Positions 49,457 through 57,790 of a stretch of 64,000 nucleotides of DNA are shown one piece after another; the stretch's first letter is position 1; every line of letters starts with the position of its first letter. A program made the position numbers and the translations under genes. The notes below the pieces were generated by a model, which searched no databases, was not told where the DNA came from, and worked only from the letters and a program-made list of their open reading frames with translations. The stretch lies in the NCBI GenBank assembly GCA_050011815.1, contig JBEKIJ010000014.1, forward strand, positions 1-64,000, read 5' to 3'. The DNA comes from Chersky-840 sp050011815. Its GTDB lineage: Bacteria; Actinomycetota; Acidimicrobiia; Acidimicrobiales; UBA8190.

Positions 49457-50707
49457 GTGGCCCGGATACTCCTTGTCGTTCCCTCGGCTTCGTACCGGGC
49501 CCGGGACTTCCTCGAGGCGGCGCGGGCCCAAGGTGTCGAGGTGGTCGTGGCCACCGAAGAGACCCACGCCCTGCATGACGTCATGGGCGCACGGGCTCTC
49601 GAGATCCCCCTGGGCGACCCCGGGGAAGCGGCCCGCCTGATCGTCGCCCACGACGCCGTCACCCCCCTCGACGCCGTCATCGCCGTCGACGACGTCGGCA
49701 CCCTGGTGGCGGCGGAGGCGTCGAGGGTGCTGGGCCTGGGCCACAACCCCGTCGAGGCCGTGGCCGCGGCGCGCGACAAGTTGGCCATGCGCCTCCGGCT
49801 CGCCGCCTTCGAGGTACCCCAACCGGCCTTCGCCCCCCTGCCCGCCGGTGCCGGTGCCGAGGAGGTCGCGGCGGTGGTCGGAGCCGTCGGGCTCCCCTGT
49901 GTGATCAAGCCGACCACGTTGTCGGGCAGTCAGGGGGTCCTGCGGGCCGACACGCCCGACGAGGCCCTGGCCGTGGTGCGCCGGGTGCAGCGGATCGCCG
50001 AGGCGGCCGGGGTCGACCCCGGCGCCCCCCTCCTCGTGGAGCGGTTCGCGCCGGGACCCGAGATCGCCGTCGAGGGCCTCCTCGTCTCCGGCGAGCTGCG
50101 GACGCTGGCGGTGTTCGACAAACCCGATCCCCTCGACGGGCCGGCCTTCGAAGAGACCATCTACGTGACGCCGACTCGTCTGGCCCCCGGCGACCTCGCC
50201 GCCGCGCTGGCGTCCACCGCGGCGGCCACCGCGGCCCTGGGGCTCGTCGACGGCCCCGTCCACGCCGAGCTTCGGGTGCACCAGGGACGGGCCACGGTCA
50301 TCGAGGTGGCGGCGCGCACCATCGGCGGCTTGTGCGCGCGCACGCTGTCGTTCTCCACCGGGCGATCGCTCGAGGAGCTCGTCATCGCCCATGCCCTGGG
50401 CATGCCCTTGGGCCCGACCGCGGCCCTCGGGGCCTCGGGCGTCCTCATGGTGCCGATCCCCCACGCCGGCACGCTCGTCGCAGTGGACGGGCAGACCGAG
50501 GCGCGCGCCGTGCCGGGCGTGACCGACCTCGAGATCACCATCGCGGCGGGCCGGTCCGTGGCGCCGGTGCCCGAGGGGAACCGGTACCTCGGCTTCGTCT
50601 TCGCGCGCGACAGCACGCCGGCCCGTGTCGAGCGGGCGTTGCGACGGGCCTGGGCCTGCCTCGACGTACGCGTCGATCCACCCCTCGCACCATCGCCCCC
50701 GCCCTGA
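49457..50707 (+). CDS. ATP-grasp domain protein (carboxylate-amine or -thiol ligase)
   Basis: The 416-residue protein has a Rossmann-like N-domain (ILLVVPSASYRARDFLEAAR) and an ATP-grasp core. CVIKPTTLSGSQGVLRADT is the ATP-lid lysine and glycine loop; LLVERFAPGPEIAVEGLLVS is the next block; HAELRVHQGRATVIEVAART carries the metal-binding Glu and Arg. Such enzymes activate a carboxylate as acyl phosphate and join it to an amine or thiol; the substrate is unknown. GTG at 49457. It is followed after 55 bases by a CCAEP-tail radical SAM gene in the same direction, so the two may share a pathway. Confidence 0.85.
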   Translation: MARILLVVPSASYRARDFLEAARAQGVEVVVATEETHALHDVMGARALEIPLGDPGEAARLIVAHDAVTPLDAVIAVDDVGTLVAAEASRVLGLGHNPVEAVAAARDKLAMRLRLAAFEVPQPAFAPLPAGAGAEEVAAVVGAVGLPCVIKPTTLSGSQGVLRADTPDEALAVVRRVQRIAEAAGVDPGAPLLVERFAPGPEIAVEGLLVSGELRTLAVFDKPDPLDGPAFEETIYVTPTRLAPGDLAAALASTAAATAALGLVDGPVHAELRVHQGRATVIEVAARTIGGLCARTLSFSTGRSLEELVIAHALGMPLGPTAALGASGVLMVPIPHAGTLVAVDGQTEARAVPGVTDLEITIAAGRSVAPVPEGNRYLGFVFARDSTPARVERALRRAWACLDVRVDPPLAPSPPP

Positions 50708-50750
50708 CACCGGTCGTGGGCCGAGGTCCGTCCCCCCGCACAGATACCGC

Positions 50751-50756
50751 TACCGT
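50751..50756 (+). promoter_or_regulatory. -10 box of the radical SAM gene
   Basis: TACCGT ends 6 bases before the GTG at 50763, suggesting a leaderless mRNA of its own. The expected -35 position is not convincing. Confidence 0.4.
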
Positions 50757-50762
50757 GGGGCC

Positions 50763-52238
50763 GTGCGCGTGGTGCTGGTGTCGACTTACGAACTCGGCCA
50801 CCAACCGTTGCACGTGGCGTCACCGGCAGGGGCGTTGCTGCGTGCCGGTCACGACGTCCGCGCCGTCGACCTCGCCGTCGACCCCTTCGACACCGATGTG
50901 CTCTCGTGGGCCGACGCCGTGGCCTTCTCGGTGCCCATGCACACCGCCATGCGCCTGGCCCGACCGGCGTGCCGCGAGATCCGGTCGCGGCGACCCGACC
51001 TCGCACTGTGTCTCTACGGCCTCTACGCGGGCCTCGACGGGGCGAACGGATCGGCGCCGGTTGCGGACCTCGCCATCGCCGGTGAGTACGAGCCGGGGCT
51101 CGTCGCCTGGGTCGACGCGCTCGCCGCGCCCCAGGGCGCGTCCACCGGTGCGCCCCCGCCGCGCCGGAGCGTCGTCGAGCTCGGACGGGGTCGGTTCGGG
51201 CTACCGGCCCGCCATCTCCTGCCGGGACTGGACCGGTACGCCGCGCTGGCCCAGGGCGAGCACCGCCGCCTCGTCGGCTACGTCGAGGCGAGCCACGGGT
51301 GCGCCCACCGCTGTCGCCACTGTCCGGTCCCGGTGGTCTACGACGGTCGGACCCGGCTGGTCGGCGAGGAGGCGCTCCTGGCCGATGTCGCCCAACTGGT
51401 GGCCCTGGGGGCCCGCCACATCACCTTCGGAGACCCCGACTTCCTGAACGGCCCGCATCATGGCGCCCGGGTGATCGACGCCGTGCACGGAGCCTTCCCC
51501 GAGCTGAGCTTCGACGTCACCGTCAAGGTGGAGCACATCCTGGCCCATCGCGACCTGTGGCCCCGGATGGGGGCGGCGGGCTGTCTCTTCGCGGTGTCGG
51601 CCTTCGAGTCGGCCAGCGACCACATCCTCGAACAGCTCGACAAGGGCCACACGGCGCGAGACGAAGCCGACGCCGTCGCCGTGCTCCGGGGCGCGGGGAT
51701 CGAACCCCGGCCCTCACTGCTCCCCTTCACGCCCTGGACACGGCCCGAGGACGTGTTCGACCTCTTGGACCTGGTGGCGCGGTGCGATCTGATCGGCAAC
51801 GTGGACCCCGTGCAGTACGCCATCCGGCTGCTCGTGCCGCCTGGCTCGCTCCTCGTCACCTCGGGGCGACTCGAGGGGCGACTCGACGACTACGACGACG
51901 AGCATCTGGGATGGTCGTGGCGAGCCCCGGATCCGAGGCTCGACCATCTGCACGAGCTCCTGACCGAGATGGCGCAACGGTGTGGCGCCGAGGAATGGCC
52001 CGCGTCGAAGTCCTACGACGCCGTGCGGGCCACCGCGGTGGCGGTGCTCGGGGAGTCAGCGTCGTCGCGCGCCGCGGCGCCCCTGCCCGACCCCCGACTC
52101 CGTTCGCCGCTACCGGCCGACGAGCGGCCCCGGTTGACCGAGGCGTGGTTCTGCTGTGCTGAGCCGAGCGGTGCCCAGATGGCCGCCGTGGGGGTCCCGC
52201 CATGGGCCCCCGCGCCGGTCGTCGTGGGCGGAAAGTGA
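50763..52238 (+). CDS. CCAEP-tail radical SAM protein
   Basis: A 491-residue radical SAM enzyme. Residues 1-125 form a Rossmann/B12-binding-like domain (VVLVSTYELGHQPLHVASP) without a clear cobalamin His motif. The 4Fe-4S loop is GCAHRCRHC (Cys180, 184, 187), followed by a SAM-barrel with HITFGDPDFLN and FDVTVKVEHIL. The C-terminus carries AWFCCAEPSGAQ with CCAEP at 464-468, then a Pro/Val/Gly end. I know this tail from a family named CUAEP/CCAEP-tail radical SAM protein, in which some members have selenocysteine at the second position; here both are ordinary Cys codons (TGC TGT). Reaction unknown. Confidence 0.85.
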   Translation: MRVVLVSTYELGHQPLHVASPAGALLRAGHDVRAVDLAVDPFDTDVLSWADAVAFSVPMHTAMRLARPACREIRSRRPDLALCLYGLYAGLDGANGSAPVADLAIAGEYEPGLVAWVDALAAPQGASTGAPPPRRSVVELGRGRFGLPARHLLPGLDRYAALAQGEHRRLVGYVEASHGCAHRCRHCPVPVVYDGRTRLVGEEALLADVAQLVALGARHITFGDPDFLNGPHHGARVIDAVHGAFPELSFDVTVKVEHILAHRDLWPRMGAAGCLFAVSAFESASDHILEQLDKGHTARDEADAVAVLRGAGIEPRPSLLPFTPWTRPEDVFDLLDLVARCDLIGNVDPVQYAIRLLVPPGSLLVTSGRLEGRLDDYDDEHLGWSWRAPDPRLDHLHELLTEMAQRCGAEEWPASKSYDAVRATAVAVLGESASSRAAAPLPDPRLRSPLPADERPRLTEAWFCCAEPSGAQMAAVGVPPWAPAPVVVGGK

Positions 52239-52243
52239 GAGAG

Positions 52244-53182
52244 ATGGCCACGGGTCGAGCGACCACCCAGGGGAACACCGCCAAAGCCAAGGACCGCCAC
52301 GGTCCCTGGCACGGCGCCCCCGAGGGTGCACACGAATGGGTGAGCTTCCCCGATCCCGAGGAGGAGCGGACCTGGCAGTTCGACGTGACCTTCCTCGAGA
52401 GCCGGTGGACGTGCATCTTCGGCAACGGCTGCCAGGGCGTGCTCACCGGACCGGCCCCCGAGTTGGTCCAGGGATGCTGCTCCTATGGGGCCCACTTCAC
52501 CAGCGCCAAAGACGCCCGCCGGGTCCAGGCCGCCGCGGCCACGTTGACACCCGAGCAGTGGCAGTTCCACGCCAAGGCCCGCCCCAAGCGCGGGACGCGA
52601 CCCAACGTCGTGCTCAAGTCGAAGTCCGGCGAGCTCACGACGCGCCTGGTGAAAGACGCCTGCATCTTCCTCAACCGTCCGGACTTCCCCGGCGGTGCGG
52701 GATGCGCATTGCACCGCGCCGCCATCGAACGAGGGGTCCCGCATCTCGAGCTCAAGCCCGACGTGTGCTGGCAATTGCCGTTGCGCCGAGACGACGAGGT
52801 GGCCGACGACGGGCACGTGACCTCGGTCATCCGGCAGTGGGACCGTCGCGACTGGGGCGAGGGGGGCTTCGAGTTCCATTGGTGGTGCACCGAGTCACCC
52901 GAGGCCTTCGTGGGCACCCGTCCCGTCTTCAAGGAGCTCGAGCCCGAGATCGTCGAAATGGTGGGAAAGAAGATCTACAAGCGGCTGGTGCAGTACCTCC
53001 AGGCCCGCGAAGAGGCCCTGGGCGAGCCGGCGGTGGCGCTGGCGCCCCGAGAGGGCACCACCGGCGCCCCGGTTGCCGTGCGGCCGACGCGCAACGGGGC
53101 CGCCCAAGACGCAGTGCCGGCGACGACGCCGGTGCCGGTGCGACTGCCCCACCCCGCCATCAGGCGCGGCCGCTCGTCTTGA
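52244..53182 (+). CDS. cysteine-rich conserved hypothetical protein (YkgJ/DUF3109-like)
   Basis: A 312-residue soluble protein that begins 6 bases after the radical SAM stop, so the two are probably one transcript. Cysteines at 57, 63, 78 and 79 (TCIFGNGCQG, QGCCSYGAHF) and later ones (DACIFLN, GAGCALH, DVCWQLP, WWCTES) resemble zinc/iron-chelating YkgJ-type proteins; metal binding is inferred. The last 50 residues are Pro/Ala/Val-rich. ATG at 52244 follows GAGAG closely. Possibly it serves the radical SAM enzyme, but similar proteins also occur alone. Confidence 0.7.
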   Translation: MATGRATTQGNTAKAKDRHGPWHGAPEGAHEWVSFPDPEEERTWQFDVTFLESRWTCIFGNGCQGVLTGPAPELVQGCCSYGAHFTSAKDARRVQAAAATLTPEQWQFHAKARPKRGTRPNVVLKSKSGELTTRLVKDACIFLNRPDFPGGAGCALHRAAIERGVPHLELKPDVCWQLPLRRDDEVADDGHVTSVIRQWDRRDWGEGGFEFHWWCTESPEAFVGTRPVFKELEPEIVEMVGKKIYKRLVQYLQAREEALGEPAVALAPREGTTGAPVAVRPTRNGAAQDAVPATTPVPVRLPHPAIRRGRSS

Positions 53183-53209
53183 AGCCCGGCGCCGAGCGCC
53201 GGGCCCGGC

Positions 53210-53434
53210 TCACTCGGCCAGCGGGTCGTCTTCCGCGAATGCGCTGGGCCCGGGGCCGGTATCCGCACCGGGGCCGGGTCCCAGAATGTCTTCGTATTCG
53301 GTCTCGGCCATGCACCACGAGGCGTGCTCGTCGTCGGGCTCGGCACCGCATTCAGGGCAACTCTTATTAGCGGTCGCGATCGACCGCTTCAGGCTGCGGG
53401 CCTCCTCGAAGCGGCGATGCCGTCCCTTTTTCAC
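53210..53434 (-). CDS. small zinc-ribbon-like protein, 74 residues
   Basis: Short protein starting with basic KKGRHRRFEEARSLKRS and a CPECG-x11-C pattern (CPECG then ASWCMAE) that may bind a metal. The C-terminal third is acidic and Gly/Pro rich and looks disordered. Family unknown to me. It reads from GTG at 53434 with GGAGGAGTCGCTC upstream and converges with the Cys-rich protein gene. The reading frame and composition look genuine, but evidence is limited. Confidence 0.65.
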   Translation of the reverse strand: MKKGRHRRFEEARSLKRSIATANKSCPECGAEPDDEHASWCMAETEYEDILGPGPGADTGPGPSAFAEDDPLAE

Positions 53435-53567
53435 GAGCGACTCCTCCGTCGGCCGAACACAGAGATCACGGCGAGGACTCCTCTCGAGTGTACCCGCCGT
53501 TCAGGCCGACTCGGTCCCGGCCCCCTGCCCTCAGGGGCGCCTCGGGGACCGACCCGCAGGTCGCCGG

Positions 53568-53573
53568 TAGAGT
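53568..53573 (+). promoter_or_regulatory. -10 box of the gene at 53580
   Basis: TAGAGT lies exactly 6 bases before the GTG at 53580, again the leaderless arrangement. No good -35 is visible. Confidence 0.4.
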
Positions 53574-53579
53574 CGGGGC

Positions 53580-53828
53580 GTGCCTGAGGAGTTCGATCCG
53601 GCGGCGATGGTGGAGCGGTTCCGCGCCCGGGCCGCCGCCGTGCGCTCCCGGGGCCTGCCCCCCATCGAGGGCCCCGAGCGCAAGCGTTTCGCCGAGCAGG
53701 CGCAGCTCGACTTCATGGACTACGCCATGCTCGGAGACGCCGAAGCGGTCCTCGAGGGCGGGATCCTCACCCTCCGGGTCGACCTTCGACCCCAACCGGA
53801 GTCGGCGCCGGAGTCCACGGCCGGCTGA
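53580..53828 (+). CDS. hypothetical protein, 82 residues
   Basis: Short helical protein, PEEFDPAAMVERFRARAAAV near the start and FAEQAQLDFMDYAMLGDAEA in the middle, ending in a beta-like LEGGILTLRVDLRP and a disordered tail. The family is unknown to me. GTG start supported by a -10 box 6 bases upstream. No signal peptide or membrane segment. It lies alone between two minus-strand genes. Confidence 0.65.
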   Translation: MPEEFDPAAMVERFRARAAAVRSRGLPPIEGPERKRFAEQAQLDFMDYAMLGDAEAVLEGGILTLRVDLRPQPESAPESTAG

Positions 53829-53877
53829 CGGCTCCGAAGACCCGGCCGGCTGTCGGCTCCGGCGGCCGACCGGTTCC

Positions 53878-54447
53878 TCAGCCGCCGTAGTTCATGCGGG
53901 TGTCCTCCATGCGCAGCACCCCCCCGTCGGGTTCCCCCGCCTCCTCGGGCGACTCCCCGCAGTCGACGACCTCGCCCACGAACCAGGAGTGGCTCCCGAG
54001 CGCCAGCACGTGTCGTACCTCACAGTCGAGCCACGACGCCGAGACGTCGAGGACGGGGGCCCCGGTGCCGGCGCTGTGGACCGGCTCTCCGTTCATGGTG
54101 CCGACCCCGGTGGTGTCGTCGACGGTCGACTCGGTGACGGGTTTGACGAAGCGGCGCACGAGGGCGCGCTCCGAGCGGGGCAGGATGCTGAGCGCGAACA
54201 CCCGCCCCTGGTCGAGCAGCTCGTGGGTGAGCGCGCCGGTCTCCACCCCGATGCCGAGCAGCTTCGGGGTCATGGCCACCTGGGTCGCCCAGCTCACGGT
54301 CATGAGGTTGCGGCGCGCACCAGCGCGCGTTCCCACCACGTAGAGGCCCGAGGGCATGGACCACAGCACGCGACGACGCTGACGGTCATAGGCCTCGGGG
54401 TCTCTCCCCGTGGGCACCGGACCGATGACGTCGTGCGGCGGGCTCAC
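53878..54447 (-). CDS. flavin reductase-like FMN-binding protein
   Basis: A 189-residue split-barrel flavin-binding protein of the flavin reductase-like family. MPSGLYVVGTRAGARRNLMT contains the N-terminal barrel, VSWATQVAMTPKLLGIGVE the flavin-contact strands, and FALSILPRSERALVRRF follows. It probably reduces or binds FMN; the electron acceptor is unknown. GTG at 54447 overlaps the lipoprotein stop (GTGA). It is the last of four overlapping genes downstream of tyrS. Confidence 0.85.
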   Translation of the reverse strand: MSPPHDVIGPVPTGRDPEAYDRQRRRVLWSMPSGLYVVGTRAGARRNLMTVSWATQVAMTPKLLGIGVETGALTHELLDQGRVFALSILPRSERALVRRFVKPVTESTVDDTTGVGTMNGEPVHSAGTGAPVLDVSASWLDCEVRHVLALGSHSWFVGEVVDCGESPEEAGEPDGGVLRMEDTRMNYGG

Positions 54448-54905
54448 GAAGAAGAGTCCGGCCCCGTGGCGTCGAGGGCATCCAAGCGGGCCTGTGCCTT
54501 CACGTATCCCGATTCCGCCGTGGCCAGCTCGGTGGAAGACAGAGCAAGCAGCGCCCGGTTCCCGGCTGCGCCGGTGAGACAGTGCCGCCCTCCGGCCGAG
54601 GCCGCCGCGTAGGCGGCGGAGAGAATGCGGGTGAGCACGGGGTCGGGGCTGGGCAGGTTCTGATTGGCGCTCAAGGCGTCGTTCACGAGCACGTCGCAGT
54701 CGGTGCGCACCCCGGCGGCGTCATCTCTGGCCTCGAGGACGGCGACGCGGTGGGCGTCGGTGCGCAAGGTGCTCAGGCTCCCGCCGAGACCGGTCGACGT
54801 GACCCACGAATGCACCTGCTGGCCGAGGGTGGCACCGGGGAACGGGCTCCCGCACGACGCCAGCACCAGGGCCGCCACCACCAGGGCCGGCCCGCGCCCG
54901 ATCAC
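54444..54905 (-). CDS. putative lipoprotein, 153 residues
   Basis: Starts GTG (overlapping the DUF3151 stop as GTGA) with the signal VIGRGPALVVAALVLASC. It has a basic N-region, a hydrophobic core, and a lipobox LASC with Cys18 for lipid attachment. The exported part is helical, with SLSTLRTDAHRVAVLEARDD and two further Cys residues (RTDCDVL, GRHCLTG) that could form a disulfide. Function unknown. Confidence 0.75.
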   Translation of the reverse strand: MIGRGPALVVAALVLASCGSPFPGATLGQQVHSWVTSTGLGGSLSTLRTDAHRVAVLEARDDAAGVRTDCDVLVNDALSANQNLPSPDPVLTRILSAAYAAASAGGRHCLTGAAGNRALLALSSTELATAESGYVKAQARLDALDATGPDSSS

Positions 54906-55354
54906 CTGTCGCCGGGGCCGGGAAGTCCTGCCGGTGGCCAGGTCGGGTCGAGCTGGCGGAGGAAGAGCGCGCAACGCTCCTCCTCGGCGGTCTCGCCGAT
55001 GGCGGCGGCCGCCGCCCGGAGCCCGTCGACGCAGCGGAGGAAGCCCCGGTTGCTCGGATGGGCCCACCGCACGAAGCCACTGCCCCTCCACCCCGCCCGT
55101 CGCAAGGCGTCGAGGCCGCGGTGATAGCCGACCCGGAAGCACGCGTAGGCCTCGACGTCGTCGCGAGCCACCTCGCCCAGCGCCGCCCAGGCCTCGGACC
55201 ACTCGGGAAAGGCGCGCACCACGTCGGCCACGGCGTCGCGGCGTGCGGCGGCGGGAGCGTCGAGAGCGGTGGCGAGGCGCGTCACCGCGGGGGCCGGTGC
55301 CGGCTCGAGGGCGGTGTCGGGGGGTGCCGAACCCAGATCGATCGGACCGGTCAC
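54902..55354 (-). CDS. DUF3151-family protein
   Basis: A 150-residue protein with the actinobacterial DUF3151 pattern: FPEWSEAWAALGEVARDDVE, YACFRVGYHRGLDALRRAGW, WAHPSNRGFLRCVDGLRAA and IGETAEEERCALFL. All-helical and soluble; function unknown, but widely conserved in actinobacteria. GTG at 55354 overlaps the stop of the 40-residue membrane protein, and its stop overlaps the lipoprotein GTG, both as GTGA. Confidence 0.85.
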   Translation of the reverse strand: MTGPIDLGSAPPDTALEPAPAPAVTRLATALDAPAAARRDAVADVVRAFPEWSEAWAALGEVARDDVEAYACFRVGYHRGLDALRRAGWRGSGFVRWAHPSNRGFLRCVDGLRAAAAAIGETAEEERCALFLRQLDPTWPPAGLPGPGDR

Positions 55355-55473
55355 GGCGACGACTTCCCCGAGTCGAGGGCGCGAGGGTCGCCGCGGTGTG
55401 TCAGGAACAAGCTCAGGGCCCCCGCGCCGAGCACCACCACGATCACCGCCACGGCGAGGAGCGCGTAGAACAT
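55351..55473 (-). CDS. small single-span membrane protein, 40 residues
   Basis: MFYALLAVAVIVVVLGAG starts a hydrophobic helix of about 22 residues (2-25), followed by a short polar, basic C-terminus (THRGDPRALDSGKSSP). Its TGA overlaps the DUF3151 GTG in GTGA, exactly like the next two junctions of this operon, which is the main reason to believe it is translated. The frame stays open upstream with an Arg-rich stretch but has no usable earlier start. It lies 81 bases after tyrS. Confidence 0.65.
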   Translation of the reverse strand: MFYALLAVAVIVVVLGAGALSLFLTHRGDPRALDSGKSSP

Positions 55474-55554
55474 CAGCCCCCGTCCCCGGGCCCGGCGTCG
55501 ATTGCGTCTCGTGGCATCACAGATGGCTCCTTGGCGCTCGGGAGCCCGGGGCGG

Positions 55555-56871
55555 TCACTCGAAGCAGACGAGATGGTAGTCCCGCCCCTTGCGCAGGACG
55601 AGGTACCGGTCGAAGAGCAGGTCCGACCGTCCCAGCCTGGTGTCGGTCTCTTTCTCCCGGCGGTCGTTGACGTACACCCCTCCCTGGGAGACCAGGGTGC
55701 GGGCCTGGCTCTTCGACGACGCCAGGCCACTTTCGACGAGGGCGTCGACGAGGGGGAGCCCCTCGCCGTCGAGCGCGGCGCGTCCCCGGGTGGAGGTGGG
55801 CGTCTCGGCGCACACCTCGAGGAGGGACTGCTCGTCGAGGGTCGCCAGGTGTCCCGAGTACAACGCCTGCGCGGCGGCTTCGGCCCGGGCCGTCTCGCCC
55901 GCGCCGTGCACCAGCGTGCACACCTCCCGGGCCAACGTGCTCTGGGCCTCCCGGCGGGCGGGCTGCTCGGCGGTGAGGGCATCGAGCCCCCGGATGGTGT
56001 CGTGATCGAGGAACGTGAAGTAACGCAGGTAGCCGCCCACCACGGCGTCCTCGGTGCGGTAGAAGAATTGGTACAGCTGGTACGGGCTCGTCCGTCGAGC
56101 GTCGAGCCAGACGGTACCGGACTCGGTCTTGCCGAACTTCGTCCCGTCCGCCTTCAAGACGAGCGGGGTGGTGAGCCCGGAGGACTCGGCTCGGCGCGCC
56201 TTGCGGATGAGCTCGATGCCCATGGTGATGTTGCCCCACTGGTCACTGGCCCCGAGCTGGAGCGTGCACCCGTGGTCGTCGAAGAGGCGGAGGAAGTCGT
56301 AGGCCTGGAGCAACATGTAGCTGAACTCGGTGAAGGAGATGCCTTGGTCGGGACGTTCCAGCCGGGCCTTCACCGACTCCCTGCCCATCATCTGGTTGAC
56401 GCTGAAGTGCTTCCCCACGTCCCGGAGGAACTCGATGGCGCCGAGCTGGTTCAACCACTCGCCGTTGTCGAGCAACAGGGCACGCGTCTGCATCGGGCCC
56501 TCGCCGAAGTCGATGAGGCGCTCGAGCTGGGCGCGCATCCCCTCCAGGTTGGCGCGCAGGTCCTCGGGGGTGAGCAGCACGCGCTCCTCGGACTTGCCCC
56601 CGGGGTCACCGATGGCGCCGGTGCCGCCCCCGGCCAGGGCGATGGGCCGGTGCCCGGCCCGCTGGAGCCGCCGCAACAGGAGGACCTGGAGCAGGTGCCC
56701 GACGTGCAGGCTGTCGGCGGTGGGATCGAAGCCGATGTACGCCGTCAGCGCAGCCTCGTCGGGCGCCCCCTTGTCGAGGCGCCTCAGCAGCGACGGGTCG
56801 GTGACCTGATGGACGAGGCCCCGGAACTCGAAGTCGGCCGATAGCGAGGGCTCGGCCGGCTCAGGGGACAC
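55555..56871 (-). CDS. tyrS: tyrosine-tRNA ligase
   Basis: Class I aminoacyl-tRNA synthetase. The HIGH motif is HVGH (56-59) in DSLHVGHLLQ, and the KMSKS equivalent is KFGKTESG. Tyrosine-site blocks YMLLQAYDFLRL and LGASDQWGNITMG are present. The C-terminal S4 domain (about 370-438) has GLASSKSQARTLVSQGGVYV. 438 residues from GTG at 56871. No T-box leader is seen; the gene follows the SDR gene by 20 bases. Confidence 0.98.
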   Translation of the reverse strand: MSPEPAEPSLSADFEFRGLVHQVTDPSLLRRLDKGAPDEAALTAYIGFDPTADSLHVGHLLQVLLLRRLQRAGHRPIALAGGGTGAIGDPGGKSEERVLLTPEDLRANLEGMRAQLERLIDFGEGPMQTRALLLDNGEWLNQLGAIEFLRDVGKHFSVNQMMGRESVKARLERPDQGISFTEFSYMLLQAYDFLRLFDDHGCTLQLGASDQWGNITMGIELIRKARRAESSGLTTPLVLKADGTKFGKTESGTVWLDARRTSPYQLYQFFYRTEDAVVGGYLRYFTFLDHDTIRGLDALTAEQPARREAQSTLAREVCTLVHGAGETARAEAAAQALYSGHLATLDEQSLLEVCAETPTSTRGRAALDGEGLPLVDALVESGLASSKSQARTLVSQGGVYVNDRREKETDTRLGRSDLLFDRYLVLRKGRDYHLVCFE

Positions 56872-56891
56872 GTTCCCAGCCTTTCACGGCG

Positions 56892-57656
56892 TCACACCCC
56901 GCCCGACGGCATGGCGAGGGCGCCTCCGTCGACCACGAGCACGTGCCCGGTCACCCACGAGGCCGCCTCCGAGGCCAGGAAGAGCGCAGCGGTGGCGACG
57001 TCGTCGGGCTCGCCGAGCCGCTTGAGGGGCAGGCGCCTGGCCACGGCGTCTCCGGAGTGCTCCCACAGCGCCCGGGCGAAGTCGGTGCGCACCAGGCCCG
57101 GGGCCAGCGCGTTGACGCGGACCCCGGGTCCGAGCTCGGCGGCGAGCTGTCTGGTCAGATGCACCACCGCGGCCTTGGTCACGTTGTACCAGCCGATGCC
57201 GTGCTCGACCGACAGACCCCCGATCGAGGCCAGGTTGATCACCGAGCCGCCACCCTGGGCCATCGAGGCCCGCCACGCACACTGTGTCCACACCAAGGTG
57301 GCCTCCAGGTTGACCTGCACGGTCTTCTCGGCGCGGGCCAGGTCGATCTCCATGAGCGGTCCGTAGTAGGGGTTGGTCGCGGCGTTGTTGACCAGCACGT
57401 CGAGCGAACCGAATCTCTCGATCGTGGCGTCCACCGTGGCCTGGGCGGCGTCGGGGTCACCGACGTTGGCGGCGTGCCAAGCCACGTCGCCGGCGAGGGC
57501 CTCCATGGACGCCGCCGCCTCGGCCAGCGCCTCGGGCTTGCGCGACGACAGCATCACGTTCGCTCCGGCCTCGGCGAAGCGCGCGGCGATGGCCCGGCCG
57601 ATCCCGCGCGACCCCCCGGTCACCAAGGCCACCTTGCCGTCGAGCCGGAGCTCCAT
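56892..57656 (-). CDS. short-chain dehydrogenase/reductase (FabG-like)
   Basis: A 254-residue classical SDR. Cofactor loop LVTGGSRGIGRAIAARF (11-27), NAG equivalent VLVNNAATNPYYGPL, catalytic Ser in VINLASIGGLS, YxxxK as WYNVTKAAVVHL, and the C-terminal SWVTGHVLVVDGGALAMPSG are all present. The RxP/SR pattern after strand 2 (SSRKPEAL) suggests NADPH. Substrate unknown. ATG at 57656 is preceded by a TAGGGT -10-like box 8 bases upstream. Confidence 0.92.
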   Translation of the reverse strand: MELRLDGKVALVTGGSRGIGRAIAARFAEAGANVMLSSRKPEALAEAAASMEALAGDVAWHAANVGDPDAAQATVDATIERFGSLDVLVNNAATNPYYGPLMEIDLARAEKTVQVNLEATLVWTQCAWRASMAQGGGSVINLASIGGLSVEHGIGWYNVTKAAVVHLTRQLAAELGPGVRVNALAPGLVRTDFARALWEHSGDAVARRLPLKRLGEPDDVATAALFLASEAASWVTGHVLVVDGGALAMPSGGV

Positions 57657-57777
57657 GGCGCCACACCCTACGACGGCCCCACCGGGGCCTCGGCCATCGC
57701 CGGGCGTCGGAGGCGCGGACCACGGCCTCACGGCCCTCGGGGCGCTGCGGATGGGCCTGGGCCGCGCGCCGGGGCCG

Positions 57778-57783
57778 TAGGCT
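57778..57783 (+). promoter_or_regulatory. -10 box of the YyaL-type gene
   Basis: TAGGCT ends 7 bases before the ATG at 57791. The spacer to the ATG contains CAGGG, too close for a normal Shine-Dalgarno, so leaderless initiation is likely. Confidence 0.4.
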
Positions 57784-57790
57784 CGCAGGG

